Positions 41,419 through 50,476 are shown, numbered from the stretch's first letter. The stretch: 64,000 nt of DNA from Frigoribacterium sp. Leaf263 (GCF_001422285.1 NZ_LMMO01000003.1:763-64762), one strand, 5' to 3'. Numbers and translations: made by a program. The notes: generated by a model not told the origin, from the letters alone.

Positions 41419-41430
41419 TCGCACCACCGT

Positions 41431-41467
41431 CGATGCCCCCGCAGGCCCAGTGCCTGCGGGGGCATCG
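41431..41467 (+). terminator. 16-bp perfect hairpin after bS22
   Basis: CGATGCCCCCGCAGGC pairs perfectly with 41452-41467 around CCAGT, 13 nt after the stop codon. Confidence 0.9.
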
Positions 41468-41484
41468 ACGCGTCCGCCCCTTGC

Positions 41485-41490
41485 TAACGT
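41485..41490 (+). promoter_or_regulatory. -10 element, leaderless promoter of the glutaredoxin gene
   Basis: TAACGT ends 6 nt before GTG 41497. Confidence 0.5.
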
Positions 41491-41496
41491 GGGTCC

Positions 41497-41778
41497 GTGA
41501 CCGCACCGAGAATCACCCTGCTCACCAAGCCCGGCTGCCATCTCTGCGACGAGGCGCGCGGCGTCCTCGACGGGGTGCTCGCCGAGAGCGAGTTCGCGGC
41601 GGCCTCCCTCGGCTACCGAGAAGAGAACATCCTCACCGACGCCGCCCTGCGCGACGCGTATGCCGAGGAGATCCCCGTCGTGCTCATCGACGACCGCGTG
41701 CACACGATCTGGCGAGTCGAGCCCGAGCGGCTGCGCGCGGCGCTGCGCCGTGCCATCCCGGGGGCCCGCCTGGCCTAG
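41497..41778 (+). CDS. Glutaredoxin-like thiol protein
   Basis: A 93-aa thioredoxin-fold protein. The redox motif CHLC is at residues 14-17 after ITLLTKPG, the cis-Pro is in EEIPVVLIDDRV, and the C-terminal helix is VEPERLRAALRRAI. This is the DUF836/glutaredoxin-2 type common in actinobacteria. It probably reduces disulfides with mycothiol or thioredoxin reductase; the partner is not shown. Confidence 0.88.
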   Translation: MTAPRITLLTKPGCHLCDEARGVLDGVLAESEFAAASLGYREENILTDAALRDAYAEEIPVVLIDDRVHTIWRVEPERLRAALRRAIPGARLA

Positions 41779-41810
41779 TCGCGGAGCCGGGCGACGGACT
41801 CGCCGCCGGG

Positions 41811-42782
41811 TCAGGGGCGGCGGAGGGTCTCGCGGGGGTACTCGCCGAACTCCGCGGCATAGGCTGCCGAGAAGCGCCCCGCGTGGCCGAAGCCCCAGGC
41901 CGACGCGACGTCGGCGATGTGCGTGATGTCGGGGTTCGAGCGCAGGAGCTCCTCTCGGACCTTCTGCAGCCTCACCTGTCGGATGTAGCCGTGCGGGGTC
42001 GTCTCGAACAGGCGCTGGAACGCCTGCTGGAGTCCTCTCGCGCTCAGGTCGGCGGCACGCGCCACCTCGACCGGAGTCAACGGCAGGTGCGCGTTCTCGT
42101 GGACGAACTCGACGGCCGTGCGGATGCGTGCGTTCTTCGGCAGCAGCAGCTCCGGCGGGAGGCGCGTCTCGTCCTGGGGGTAGAGCTCCAGAAGCGACAG
42201 ACCGGCCAGGCGCCCCATCTCGGCCTGCAGGAGGGGGCTGGCGTTCAGATCCAGGACGCTGCGGGAGATCAGGCTGACGCTGTTCCGCCACAGTCGCATG
42301 GCCTGCGGGCCCGGATCGGCCCGGTGGTCGAAGGTCAACGACCGAGCGGGGATGCCCTGCTCTTCAGCCAGCTGCTCGACGAGGCGGCGGTTCATCTGGA
42401 CCAGTCGCTGGTCGTAGTCCTGGAACCGGAATCGGAACGCCTGCTGCGGCCACATCCTGGCCTGACCCGGCACGAGCGAGATCTCGTCTCGGCCGACGTC
42501 GAGGACCCCCTGCCCCTTGGTGATCCATTGGATGACGATGTCGTCGCCGGCGGCCATCTCGCCGATGAGCAGGCCCTCGAACTGGACGTTCCGCAGGGTC
42601 ATGGCGCCGTCGCCCGCCGCCTGATAATGGAACGAGAAGTCGTTCTCGGTACGGTCTGCGCGCCACTCCACACCGGCGTAGGCCGCGGCGAGGACGTCTC
42701 TGGCGACGTCGAGGTCCGTGCCTCGTTCGTCTATCCGTATGCGCTCAGGCCTGTCATCGTTCACCGAGGCCCATTCTGGCAT
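41811..42782 (-). CDS. AraC family transcriptional regulator
   Basis: A 323-aa regulator. The N-terminal 200 residues form a cupin-like sensing domain of the AraC-binding-like type (QFEGLLIGEMAAGDDIVIQW, MWPQQAFRFRFQDYDQRLVQ). The C-terminal 95 residues are the double HTH: LPLTPVEVARAADLSARGLQ, QAFQRLFETTPHGYIRQVRL, HIADVASAWGFGHAGRFSAA, YAAEFGEYPRETL. ATG 42782 follows GGGGAG; an in-frame GTG at 42764 is an alternative. The target is unknown. Confidence 0.9.
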   Translation of the reverse strand: MPEWASVNDDRPERIRIDERGTDLDVARDVLAAAYAGVEWRADRTENDFSFHYQAAGDGAMTLRNVQFEGLLIGEMAAGDDIVIQWITKGQGVLDVGRDEISLVPGQARMWPQQAFRFRFQDYDQRLVQMNRRLVEQLAEEQGIPARSLTFDHRADPGPQAMRLWRNSVSLISRSVLDLNASPLLQAEMGRLAGLSLLELYPQDETRLPPELLLPKNARIRTAVEFVHENAHLPLTPVEVARAADLSARGLQQAFQRLFETTPHGYIRQVRLQKVREELLRSNPDITHIADVASAWGFGHAGRFSAAYAAEFGEYPRETLRRP

Positions 42783-42824
42783 GCGGGGTGGCTCCCCGGT
42801 GGTCCGAATGTCCGCGGAGGGCGC

Positions 42825-43385
42825 CTAGAACGTGTCGGACGACTCGTAGACCGACAGGAGCATGGCCGCAGCCGTCCGGGCCGTCCGGACGGGGGCCGGC
42901 GACTCCTTCGCCCGCACCGTCAGGGCGGCCCCCTCGAGCAGCAGCACGAGGGCGTCGCTCATGAACACCGGATATCCGGCTCGGGCGCAGAGGGAGGTCA
43001 TGAGGTGCTCCACCTCGACCAGATGACCCGAGGCGAGGGCCGTGGCGACGTTCTGCCCGGTGCCGACACCCGTGAGACACGGGCAGCAGCCCGCCTGATC
43101 GTGCTCGATGTAGAGGAACACCTCGAGGATCTGATCGCGGGGGTCCGCCTCCGCGGTCAGCGAAGCGAGGAGATCGCGGAACCAAGCCTGGTGTCTCGCC
43201 TCGCACACCGCCTGGACGAGGTCGCTGCGCGTGGCGAAGACGCTGCGCAGCCGGTCGAGGGAGAGCCCGGCGCTGCGGGCGACCGCCGCCGGGGTGAGCC
43301 GCGTGAAGGATCCCGTTCCGACCATCTCCTCGGCCGCGGTCAGCACAGCGTCCCGATCGGCGGAGGCGGTGCTGAGGTGGGGCAA
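42825..43385 (-). CDS. TetR family transcriptional regulator
   Basis: A 186-aa TetR-type protein with HTH DRDAVLTAAEEMVGTGSFTR, then VARSAGLSLDRLRSVFATRS. A C-terminal domain follows with a Cys-Cys-x-Cys element (DQAGCCPCLTGVGT) and a LEGAALTVRAKES helix. The start is TTG 43385, directly after an in-frame stop region, so the N-terminus is constrained. It lies in line with the AraC gene (42-nt gap) and may be co-transcribed. Confidence 0.85.
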   Translation of the reverse strand: MPHLSTASADRDAVLTAAEEMVGTGSFTRLTPAAVARSAGLSLDRLRSVFATRSDLVQAVCEARHQAWFRDLLASLTAEADPRDQILEVFLYIEHDQAGCCPCLTGVGTGQNVATALASGHLVEVEHLMTSLCARAGYPVFMSDALVLLLEGAALTVRAKESPAPVRTARTAAAMLLSVYESSDTF

Positions 43386-43523
43386 GGGGGCTCATTCATG
43401 GTCACTCGTGGAGAGTTGCGTCGCCATCCACTGTAGGTGTCCGCGTCGGACCACGCCCGTCGTGTATCCCCGTTCGGTGGTCACCGAGCCGCGCTGTCCC
43501 GAATGCGCCCCCGCCCCGGAGTC

Positions 43524-43988
43524 TCAGACGGTCCGCGGAGACCGGCGACGGCCCAGGATGACGCCGAGACCGATCATCCCCACGGCGAGGACGAAGTGCA
43601 GCCAGTCGTCGGCCGTGTTCAGCGGCACGAAGTTCGCCTGGCTGTCCTTGTCGATGACGAGGCCGTAGATCCAGAGCACCGCGTAGACGATCCCGCCGAC
43701 GATCAGGTAGAGCTTCGACGCCCTGACCGTGCGCGCGAGCGCGACACCGGCGATGCCGAACAGGAGGTGCACGATGTTGTGGAGCACCGAGACCTGGAAC
43801 AGACCCAGCAGCATCGCGCCGGAGCCGTGTCCGGCGCCGTGCAGGTCCCCCACGTCGGTGGTGAGGCCGGGGACGAACCCGGCGACCCCCACCACCAGGA
43901 ACACCACGCCGACGATCAGCGCCGCCTTCTGCACGGGCGTCTCGGCGACGGGGCGACGGTCGCGGGCGTCGGAGGGTGAACTGGTCAT
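43524..43988 (-). CDS. DUF4383 family four-helix membrane protein
   Basis: A 154-aa protein with four helices: AALIVGVVFLVVGVAGFVPG, MLLGLFQVSVLHNIVHLLFG, ASKLYLIVGGIVYAVLWIYG and WLHFVLAVGMIGLGVILG. The HNIVHLLFG motif marks DUF4383, an actinobacterial family of unknown function. The ATG has AAGGAG 7-8 nt upstream. Confidence 0.88.
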   Translation of the reverse strand: MTSSPSDARDRRPVAETPVQKAALIVGVVFLVVGVAGFVPGLTTDVGDLHGAGHGSGAMLLGLFQVSVLHNIVHLLFGIAGVALARTVRASKLYLIVGGIVYAVLWIYGLVIDKDSQANFVPLNTADDWLHFVLAVGMIGLGVILGRRRSPRTV

Positions 43989-44111
43989 CAGGGACTCCTT
44001 CGAGTTGACGTTCGCAGGGCGGTTCTCCTTGCTCCGGCAGACGGTAGGCGGCGATCGGAGGCGGATCCGGGGGTTGCACGACTCGTCTGGGCGCGGTAGT
44101 GAGACGGCCCG

Positions 44112-44158
44112 GACGAGAGAGAGCCCGCGCATCCGGGATGCGCGGGCTCTCTCTCGTC
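44112..44158 (-). terminator. 22-bp perfect hairpin after aspS
   Basis: GACGAGAGAGAGCCCGCGCATC (44112-44133) pairs without mismatch with 44137-44158 around a 3-nt loop, 23 nt beyond the aspS stop. It is the longest perfect stem seen in the window. Confidence 0.85.
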
Positions 44159-44180
44159 GAGCGTCTACTCGAGGCGTCGT

Positions 44181-45515
44181 CTACGGCGTCAGGCGGGTGG
44201 GCCCGCGGAACAGGTAGGTCACCTCGCGGAGATTGGGCTGGTGCAGCATGAGCATCAGCACGCGGGCGAGGCCCATGCCGAAACCGCCGTGCGACGGGGC
44301 CCCGTACCGGAAGAAGTCGAGATAGCCGCCGAGCTCCTCCGGCTTCATGCCCTTCTCGCGGATCTGCGCCTCGAGCACGTCCACGCGGTGCTCGCGCTGC
44401 GCGCCGGTCGTGATCTCGGTGCCGTTGTAGATGAGGTCGTAGCTCTTGGTCAGCTGCGGGTCGTCCTCGTGACGCATGTGGTAGAACGGCCGGATCGAAG
44501 CGTCGTAGTCCGTGAGGAACACGAAGTCGTGGTCGTGGGTCTCCTTGACGTAGGCCGCGATCTGCCGCTCGCCCTCGGGGTCCATGTCGGCGTCGGCCCG
44601 GGGGACGACGTAGCCGCGTTCGGCGACGATCCGCTTCGCCTCGGCGAGCGGGATGCGGGGGAACGGCCTCGAGGGCACGACGAGGTCGACGTCGAAGAGC
44701 TCCTTGATCTCGGCCCCGTGCTTCTCGACGACCGCGGTGAAGGCGGCGACGAGCAGCTCCTCCTGCATGGCCATGACGTCTTCATGGCTCTCGATGTAGC
44801 TGATCTCGGCGTCGACGCTGGTGTACTCGGTCGCGTGACGCGAGGTGAACGACGGGTCGGCGCGGAACACGGGCGCGATCTCGAAGATCCTCCCGAAGCC
44901 GGCGCTCTGAGCCATCTGCTTGAAGAACTGTGGGCTCTGCGCGAGGAACGCGCTGCCCTCGAAGTAGTCGATCTTGAACAGCTCGGCGTTCGACTCGCTC
45001 GCCGACGCCATGATCTTGGGGGTGTGGATCTCGATGTAGTCGCGCTCCACCCAGTAGGTGCGCATCGCGTGCTCGAGGGTGGTCTGAACGCGGAAGATCA
45101 ACGCGTTGCGCGGCACCCGCAGATCGAGGAACCGCCAGTCCATGCGCTTGTCGATGCCGCTGTCGGCGGCGATCGGCGTCTCGGGGTCGGCCGCCGAGTC
45201 GACCACGAGGGTCTCGATCCGCACCTCGATGCCGCCGAGCTTGACGCGCTCGTCGTGCTTGAGCGCCCCGGTCACGGTCACGAAGCTGCCCTGGGCGAGA
45301 CCGGAGATCGCGTCGGCGATCTCGTCGACCTCGCCGTTCGCCTCGAGGACGTCGGCGGCCGTCCGCGGGCGGACCAGCTGCACGGCGCCCGACTCGTCGC
45401 GGAGGACGACGAACTGCACCTTCTTCTGATCGCGGACGGTATCGACCCAACCCGCCACCGTCACGGTGCCGTCGGGGAGGGGGGAGAGGTCCTTGATGGG
45501 GGTGCGTTCGATCAC
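44181..45515 (-). CDS. aspS: Aspartyl-tRNA synthetase, short archaeal/eukaryotic-type
   Basis: A 444-aa class IIb synthetase. The N-terminal OB-fold anticodon domain (about 10-115: VTVAGWVDTVRDQKKVQFVV) is followed by the catalytic core with motif 2 (FRADPSFTSRHATEYTSVDA) and motif 3 (GGFGMGLARVLMLML). The bacterial GAD insertion is absent and the length is about 150 residues short of typical bacterial AspRS, so it belongs to the archaeal-type group. Such enzymes can be non-discriminating and also charge tRNA-Asn when GatCAB is present; that is not decided here. GTG 45515 has TAAAGT 7 nt upstream. Confidence 0.92.
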   Translation of the reverse strand: MIERTPIKDLSPLPDGTVTVAGWVDTVRDQKKVQFVVLRDESGAVQLVRPRTAADVLEANGEVDEIADAISGLAQGSFVTVTGALKHDERVKLGGIEVRIETLVVDSAADPETPIAADSGIDKRMDWRFLDLRVPRNALIFRVQTTLEHAMRTYWVERDYIEIHTPKIMASASESNAELFKIDYFEGSAFLAQSPQFFKQMAQSAGFGRIFEIAPVFRADPSFTSRHATEYTSVDAEISYIESHEDVMAMQEELLVAAFTAVVEKHGAEIKELFDVDLVVPSRPFPRIPLAEAKRIVAERGYVVPRADADMDPEGERQIAAYVKETHDHDFVFLTDYDASIRPFYHMRHEDDPQLTKSYDLIYNGTEITTGAQREHRVDVLEAQIREKGMKPEELGGYLDFFRYGAPSHGGFGMGLARVLMLMLHQPNLREVTYLFRGPTRLTP

Positions 45516-45522
45516 GAGGCCG

Positions 45523-45528
45523 ACTTTA
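45523..45528 (-). promoter_or_regulatory. -10 element, leaderless promoter of aspS
   Basis: TAAAGT on the minus strand ends 7 nt before GTG 45515. Confidence 0.5.
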
Positions 45529-45584
45529 CAGGCCGAGCGCGCCTCCGCGGTTCCCGAGAGGGAGGTGAGTGCGAGCCCCCGACC

Positions 45585-45590
45585 TAGACT
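45585..45590 (+). promoter_or_regulatory. -10 element before the phosphatase/cytochrome c biogenesis operon
   Basis: TAGACT ends 7 nt before ATG 45598. A leaderless transcript for the five-gene operon 45598-50450 is likely. Confidence 0.5.
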
Positions 45591-45597
45591 GGGCGGC

Positions 45598-46245
45598 ATG
45601 CCCGCGCAGCACATCCACCTCGTCCGGCACGGTGAGGTGCACAACCCCGAGCACGTCCTCTACGGCCGACTCGACGGCTTCGGTCTCAGCGACCTCGGGC
45701 ATCGGATGGCCGCCTCGTCGGCCGCCATGCTCCACGAGCAGGGCGCCCCCGTCGTCGCCGTGCGGTCGAGTCCCCTGCAGCGCACGCGCGAGTCCGCCGC
45801 CCCCTGGGCCGAGCGGTTCGGGCTGACGGCCGGCGTGGACGACCGTCTCATCGAGCCGACCAACAAGTACGAAGGGCGGCGATCGGACTTCACGGTCGCG
45901 AAGCAGCTCGCCGTCCCCGCCGAGTGGCCGTGGATCGTCAACCCCCTGAAGCCCAGCTGGGGCGAGGCCTACGTCAGCATCGCCGCGCGCATGCTCGCGG
46001 CGGTCGAGGACGCCTGGTCGTCGGTCGACGGCGGCGACGTCGTCCTCGTCAGCCACCAGCTGCCGATCTGGATGGTGCACCGCAGCGTCACGGGCGCCCG
46101 GCTCTTCCACGATCCGCGTCGACGTCGATGCTCGCTGTCGAGCGTCACGACGCTCGCGCGGCGGGGCGACCGCTTCGTCGAGGTGGGCTATCAGGATCCC
46201 GCGCGAGACTTGCTGGATTCCGCCGTCGACCTGGGAGCAGTGTGA
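45598..46245 (+). CDS. Histidine phosphatase (phosphoglycerate mutase-like)
   Basis: A 215-aa protein of the histidine phosphatase superfamily. The phospho-His motif is HLVRHGEVHNP near residue 8. Other marks are RLDGFGLSDLGHRMA, SSPLQRTRESAAPWA and the second catalytic His in VVLVSHQLPIWMVH. The substrate is unknown. It opens the cytochrome c biogenesis operon and its stop overlaps the tlpA start, a linkage seen in many actinobacteria, where its contribution is unclear. Confidence 0.9.
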   Translation: MPAQHIHLVRHGEVHNPEHVLYGRLDGFGLSDLGHRMAASSAAMLHEQGAPVVAVRSSPLQRTRESAAPWAERFGLTAGVDDRLIEPTNKYEGRRSDFTVAKQLAVPAEWPWIVNPLKPSWGEAYVSIAARMLAAVEDAWSSVDGGDVVLVSHQLPIWMVHRSVTGARLFHDPRRRRCSLSSVTTLARRGDRFVEVGYQDPARDLLDSAVDLGAV

Positions 46246-46874
46246 CCACCCGTAAGACCTCCATCCCCCGCCGGTCGTCGCCGATGGGTCGTGCGCTCGC
46301 GGGCGCCGCCGTCGTGGCCCTCGCTCTGACGGGCTGCACCTCGCAGAACGACGACCTCGCCGCGAACTTCGGCGACGGCACCACCGAGAACTACATCTCG
46401 GGCAGCGGCACGGTCACCGAGATCGCCCCCGACGATCGGGGCGAGCCCGTGCAGTTCACGAGCGAGACCGACACGGGCGACGCGGTGTCGCGCTCCGACT
46501 ACGACGGCGACGTCGTCGTCCTGAACTTCTGGTATGCCGGCTGCCCGCCGTGCCGCGCCGAGGCACCGGATCTCGAGCAGGTCCACGACGACTACGCCGA
46601 CCAGGGCGTCCGGTTCCTCGGGGTCAACGTCCGCGACCAGGCGGCCACGTCGCAGGCCTTCGCGCGCACGTTCGACGTCGGCTACCCCTCCGTCGTCGAC
46701 ACGAACGACGGGGCCGTCCAGCTGGCCCTCGCGGGGACGATCGCCCCGAACTCCGTGCCGACCACGATCGTCCTCGACCGGCAAGGCCGCATCGCCGCGC
46801 GCATCCTCGGAGGCCTCGACGGACCGAGCATCCTCGACACCCTGGTCTCCGACACCCTCGCCGAGAAGGCCTAG
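46242..46874 (+). CDS. TlpA/ResA-like lipoprotein thiol-disulfide reductase
   Basis: A 210-aa exported lipoprotein (lipobox ALTGC, Cys32) with a thioredoxin domain. The redox pair is in WYAGCPPCRAE at residues 101 and 104 and the cis-Pro in NSVPTTIVLD. It should keep apocytochrome c Cys reduced for heme attachment, taking electrons from the CcdA encoded next. The GTG overlaps the stop of the phosphatase gene. Confidence 0.92.
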   Translation: MTTRKTSIPRRSSPMGRALAGAAVVALALTGCTSQNDDLAANFGDGTTENYISGSGTVTEIAPDDRGEPVQFTSETDTGDAVSRSDYDGDVVVLNFWYAGCPPCRAEAPDLEQVHDDYADQGVRFLGVNVRDQAATSQAFARTFDVGYPSVVDTNDGAVQLALAGTIAPNSVPTTIVLDRQGRIAARILGGLDGPSILDTLVSDTLAEKA

Positions 46875-47678
46875 GTGTACCAGGGCAATCCCTTCTTCGA
46901 GGCGGTGACGGGCGGTCAGCTGCTCGTCGCGCTGCCCGTCGCCCTGCTGGCCGGTCTCATCTCGTTCCTGTCGCCGTGCGTCCTCCCGCTGGTGCCGGGG
47001 TACCTCGGCTACGTCGGCGGGCTGACCGGCCGATCGGCGCCGGTGGCCCGAGGCGGCCTCGCCCCGACCGCCGACGCGGTCGCCGCGGCGGCCCGCCGCG
47101 ATCGCCGACGGGTCGTGCTCGGGGTCCTGCTCTTCGTCGGAGGCTTCACGGTCGTCTTCGTCGGCGCGAACCTCGCCTTCGCGGCGGCGGGCTTCTGGCT
47201 GATCCAGTGGCGCGATCTGATCGTGCGGCTCATGGGAGTCGTGGTGATCGTGCTGGGGCTCGTCTTCATCGGGCGGCTGGAGTTCTTCCAGCGGACGCTG
47301 AAGCTGCCGGTCACACCCGCCACGGGTCTCGCGGGCGCGCCGCTGCTCGGCATCGTCTTCGGCATCGGCTGGACCCCGTGCATCGGTCCGACCCTCGCCG
47401 CCATCACGGCGATGTCGCTCGATTCGGCGTCGCTCGGCCAGGCCGTCCTGCTCGGCCTCTTCTACTGCGTCGGTCTCGGCGTGCCCTTCCTGCTCGTCGC
47501 CCTCGGCTTCGGCTGGGCCTCGCGCTCGATCTCGTTCGTCAAGCGGCACATGCGCGCCGTCAACATCGTCGGAGGTTCCATCCTGATCGTCATCGGCCTG
47601 CTCATGGTCACGGGCCTCTGGTCCGATCTGATGTCACGACTGGGGTCGGTGATCGCGAGCTATGGCACGATCGTCTGA
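46875..47678 (+). CDS. ccdA: Cytochrome c biogenesis protein CcdA
   Basis: A 267-aa, six-helix membrane protein that carries electrons from cytoplasmic thioredoxin to the exported thiol protein. The redox Cys lie in FLSPCVLPLVPGY and GWTPCIGPTLA. An insertion of about 35 residues (SAPVARGGLAPTADAVAAAA) lies in the first loop. GTG 46875 immediately follows the TAG of tlpA. Confidence 0.93.
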   Translation: MYQGNPFFEAVTGGQLLVALPVALLAGLISFLSPCVLPLVPGYLGYVGGLTGRSAPVARGGLAPTADAVAAAARRDRRRVVLGVLLFVGGFTVVFVGANLAFAAAGFWLIQWRDLIVRLMGVVVIVLGLVFIGRLEFFQRTLKLPVTPATGLAGAPLLGIVFGIGWTPCIGPTLAAITAMSLDSASLGQAVLLGLFYCVGLGVPFLLVALGFGWASRSISFVKRHMRAVNIVGGSILIVIGLLMVTGLWSDLMSRLGSVIASYGTIV

Positions 47679-49443
47679 CCGCGAGCCCCTCACCTCGGCC
47701 GACGAGACCGACGCCTCCGCCGACCCGCTGAGACCGAGCGACCACGTCGACTCCGTCGCGGCGCCGGCATCGGGCGGCGGCGTCGCCCAGCCGCGTCTCG
47801 GACCGATCGGCTACCTGCGGTTCTTCTGGCGCCAGCTGACCAGCATGAAGACCGCGCTGTTCCTGCTCATGCTGCTCGCCGTCGCGGCCATCCCGGGCTC
47901 GCTCGTGCCTCAGCGCACGTCCGATCCGAACGGCGTCGTGCAGTACCGCACCGACAACCCCGACCTCTTCCCGATCCTCGACAAGCTCGGGGTGTTCGAC
48001 ACCTACTCGTCGCCGTGGTTCTCGGCCGTCTACCTGCTGCTGTTCATCTCGCTGATCGGCTGCATCATCCCGCGGACGAAGCACCACTTCGAGGCGCTCC
48101 GGGCGCGTCCGCCCAAGACGCCGGCTCGCCTGTCGCGTCTCGCCGGCTACCGCACGGTGACGATCGAGCAGGGCGGAGGAGGCGCGGATCGGCCCTCCGT
48201 CACCGCCGCCGCCGCGGTCGAGGCGGCCCGAGCCCAGTTGAAGCGCGCCGGCTACCGCACCGAGGTCTTCGGCGACTCGGTCAGCGCCGAACGCGGGTAT
48301 CTGCGCGAGACGGGCAACCTGGTGTTCCACGCCGCCCTGGTCGGCGTGCTCCTGACGGTCGGCGTCGGGGGCGGGTTCGGGTACGCCGGGCAGCGCGTGG
48401 TGGTCGAGGGGCAGACCTTCACGAACGTGCTCGGCTCGTACGACTCGTTCAACCCCGGTCGATGGTTCGACGATTCGCAGCTCTCGCCGTTCAGCATCAC
48501 GCTCGACCGGTTCACGACGGACTACGAGGAGCAGAACAAGGACGCCCTCGGGCAGGCGACCGACTACACCGCCGACGTGACGACCCGGACGCGGGGCGGC
48601 GATGACGACGAGAAGCGTCAGATCAAGGTCAACAGCCCCCTGGCCATCGGCGACTCGAACGTCTACCTGCTCGGCAACGGCTACGCCGTCGACGTGACGG
48701 TGCGCGACGGCGACGGCGATCTGGCGTTCCGCGACACGGTGCCGTTCCTGCCTCAGAACACCAACCTCATGTCCCAGGGCGTCATCAAGGTGCCCGACGC
48801 GGTGCCCGAGCAGCTGGGCATGATCGGCTTCTTCTACCCGTCGGCGGTCGACACCGAGTCGGGCATGCTGGCGTCCAGCTACCCCGACACCCTGAACCCC
48901 GTGCTGAGCCTCAACGTCTACACGGGCGACCTCGGTCTCGACGACGGCGTGCCGCGGTCCGTCTACGCGCTCGACACCGTCGGGCTCACGGAGGTCGCGG
49001 GCGCCGACGCCGACACCAGTGCGATCCGCGTCACCCCGGGCGAGACGGCCGATCTGCCGAACGGTCTCGGCACGGTCACGTTCGACGGAGTCAAGCGGTT
49101 CGCCTCGTTCGACGTGCACCACGACCCCTCGCAGCTGTGGGTCCTCCTCTTCGCCGGCCTCAGCTTCGCGGGGCTCCTGACCGCGCTGTTCGTCCCGCGT
49201 CGTCGGGTCTGGGTGAAGGCCCGCGACACGGGATCCGGTCTCGTGCTCGAGTACGCCGGTCTCGCCCGCGGTGAGGACCCGACGCTCGAACGGGCCGTCG
49301 GCGACATCACGCGCACCCATCTGACGGGGCTCGGCGTGCCCGAACAGGCGGCCAAGGCCGTCGCCTCGGGCGAGGCAACCGCTTCGACGTCGAGAGACGC
49401 CGACTCCTCGTCCGCCGCCGACGGACGTAAGCTCTCCTCGTGA
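47662..49443 (+). CDS. resB: Cytochrome c biogenesis protein ResB
   Basis: A 593-aa membrane protein of the System II heme lyase. Three N-terminal helices (TALFLLMLLAVAAIPGSLVP, YLLLFISLIGCIIPRTKHH, TGNLVFHAALVGVLLTVGVG), a large external domain (about 245-490) and a final helix (LWVLLFAGLSFAGLLTALFV) match the family. It forms the heme-handling complex with CcsA, encoded next. The start overlaps ccdA by 17 nt and the stop overlaps ccsA by 4 nt. Confidence 0.94.
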   Translation: MARSSDREPLTSADETDASADPLRPSDHVDSVAAPASGGGVAQPRLGPIGYLRFFWRQLTSMKTALFLLMLLAVAAIPGSLVPQRTSDPNGVVQYRTDNPDLFPILDKLGVFDTYSSPWFSAVYLLLFISLIGCIIPRTKHHFEALRARPPKTPARLSRLAGYRTVTIEQGGGGADRPSVTAAAAVEAARAQLKRAGYRTEVFGDSVSAERGYLRETGNLVFHAALVGVLLTVGVGGGFGYAGQRVVVEGQTFTNVLGSYDSFNPGRWFDDSQLSPFSITLDRFTTDYEEQNKDALGQATDYTADVTTRTRGGDDDEKRQIKVNSPLAIGDSNVYLLGNGYAVDVTVRDGDGDLAFRDTVPFLPQNTNLMSQGVIKVPDAVPEQLGMIGFFYPSAVDTESGMLASSYPDTLNPVLSLNVYTGDLGLDDGVPRSVYALDTVGLTEVAGADADTSAIRVTPGETADLPNGLGTVTFDGVKRFASFDVHHDPSQLWVLLFAGLSFAGLLTALFVPRRRVWVKARDTGSGLVLEYAGLARGEDPTLERAVGDITRTHLTGLGVPEQAAKAVASGEATASTSRDADSSSAADGRKLSS

Positions 49444-50450
49444 CCGCCGACCTCGCCTACTACTCGCTCGTCGCCGTCTACTCGGCGATGGCCATCTACA
49501 CGATCTCGTTCGTGGCCTACGCGCTCGATCTGGCGAAGCGGTCGGGCGACGCTCAGCTCGCCGCCACCGACGCCGCGCGTCTCGACGGCCGTGCTGCCGC
49601 CTCCGCCTCGGCCACGGCCTCGAGGGGTTCCTCGACCGTGGTGCTCGATCGTCCCGTCACGACCCCCGGTCGCGACGGCGCCGATGCGTCGGGGCGCCGT
49701 CGGCCGTCGCGGTTCGAGCGGGTGGCCACCTCGCTGATGGTGCTCGGCCTGCTGGTGCACGTCGCCTCCGTCGTCATGCGGGGCGTCGCCGCCGAGCGGG
49801 TGCCGTGGGCCAACATGTTCGAGTTCTCGCTGACGGGCACGGCGATCATCGTCGGCGTCTACCTGCTGGTGAAGCAGTTCGTCGACATCTCGTTCCTCGG
49901 TGCGTACGTGATGGGCCTGAACCTCATCCTGCTCGCCATCGGCACGGTGAACTACTACGTGGCGGTCGTCCCGCTCCAGCCGGCGCTGCAGTCCGCGTGG
50001 CTGGTCATCCACGTGCTCGTCGCCATCCTCGGGACCGGCTTCTTCGCCATCGCGGCGGGTCTGTCGATCGTCCAGCTCATCCAGACGCGGCGCGAGCAGG
50101 CGAAGCTCGCCGGTCTCGGCTTCATGCAGACGCTCCCCGGCGCCGACCGTCTCGAGGATCTCGCCTACCGCGTCGCCCTCGTGGGCTTCGTGCTCTGGAC
50201 CTTCACGCTCATCGCCGGCGCCGTCTGGGCCGAGCGGGCCTGGGGCCGCTACTGGGGCTGGGACACCAAAGAGGTCTGGACCTTCATCATCTGGGTGCTC
50301 TACGCCGGCTACATCCACGCTCGCGCCACGCGCGGCTGGCGGGGATCCCGGTCGTCGTGGCTGTCGATCATCGGCTTCGCGGCCGTCATGTTCAACTTCT
50401 CGGTCGTCAACGTCTTCTTCAAGGGCCTGCACGCGTACTCGGGTCTCTGA
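49440..50450 (+). CDS. ccsA: Cytochrome c biogenesis protein CcsA/ResC
   Basis: A 336-aa polytopic membrane protein. The Trp-rich heme-binding segment WGRYWGWDTKEVWTF near 270 and conserved His residues (in LGLLVHVASVVMRG, WLVIHVLVAILG and AGYIHARATRGW) are diagnostic. With ResB it exports heme and ligates it to cytochrome c on the outer face. An extra cytoplasmic Ala/Ser-rich stretch separates helices 1 and 2. It is the last gene of the operon. Confidence 0.95.
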   Translation: MTADLAYYSLVAVYSAMAIYTISFVAYALDLAKRSGDAQLAATDAARLDGRAAASASATASRGSSTVVLDRPVTTPGRDGADASGRRRPSRFERVATSLMVLGLLVHVASVVMRGVAAERVPWANMFEFSLTGTAIIVGVYLLVKQFVDISFLGAYVMGLNLILLAIGTVNYYVAVVPLQPALQSAWLVIHVLVAILGTGFFAIAAGLSIVQLIQTRREQAKLAGLGFMQTLPGADRLEDLAYRVALVGFVLWTFTLIAGAVWAERAWGRYWGWDTKEVWTFIIWVLYAGYIHARATRGWRGSRSSWLSIIGFAAVMFNFSVVNVFFKGLHAYSGL

Positions 50451-50476
50451 CCCGCTGACGCCGCACAGCCGGTGCG

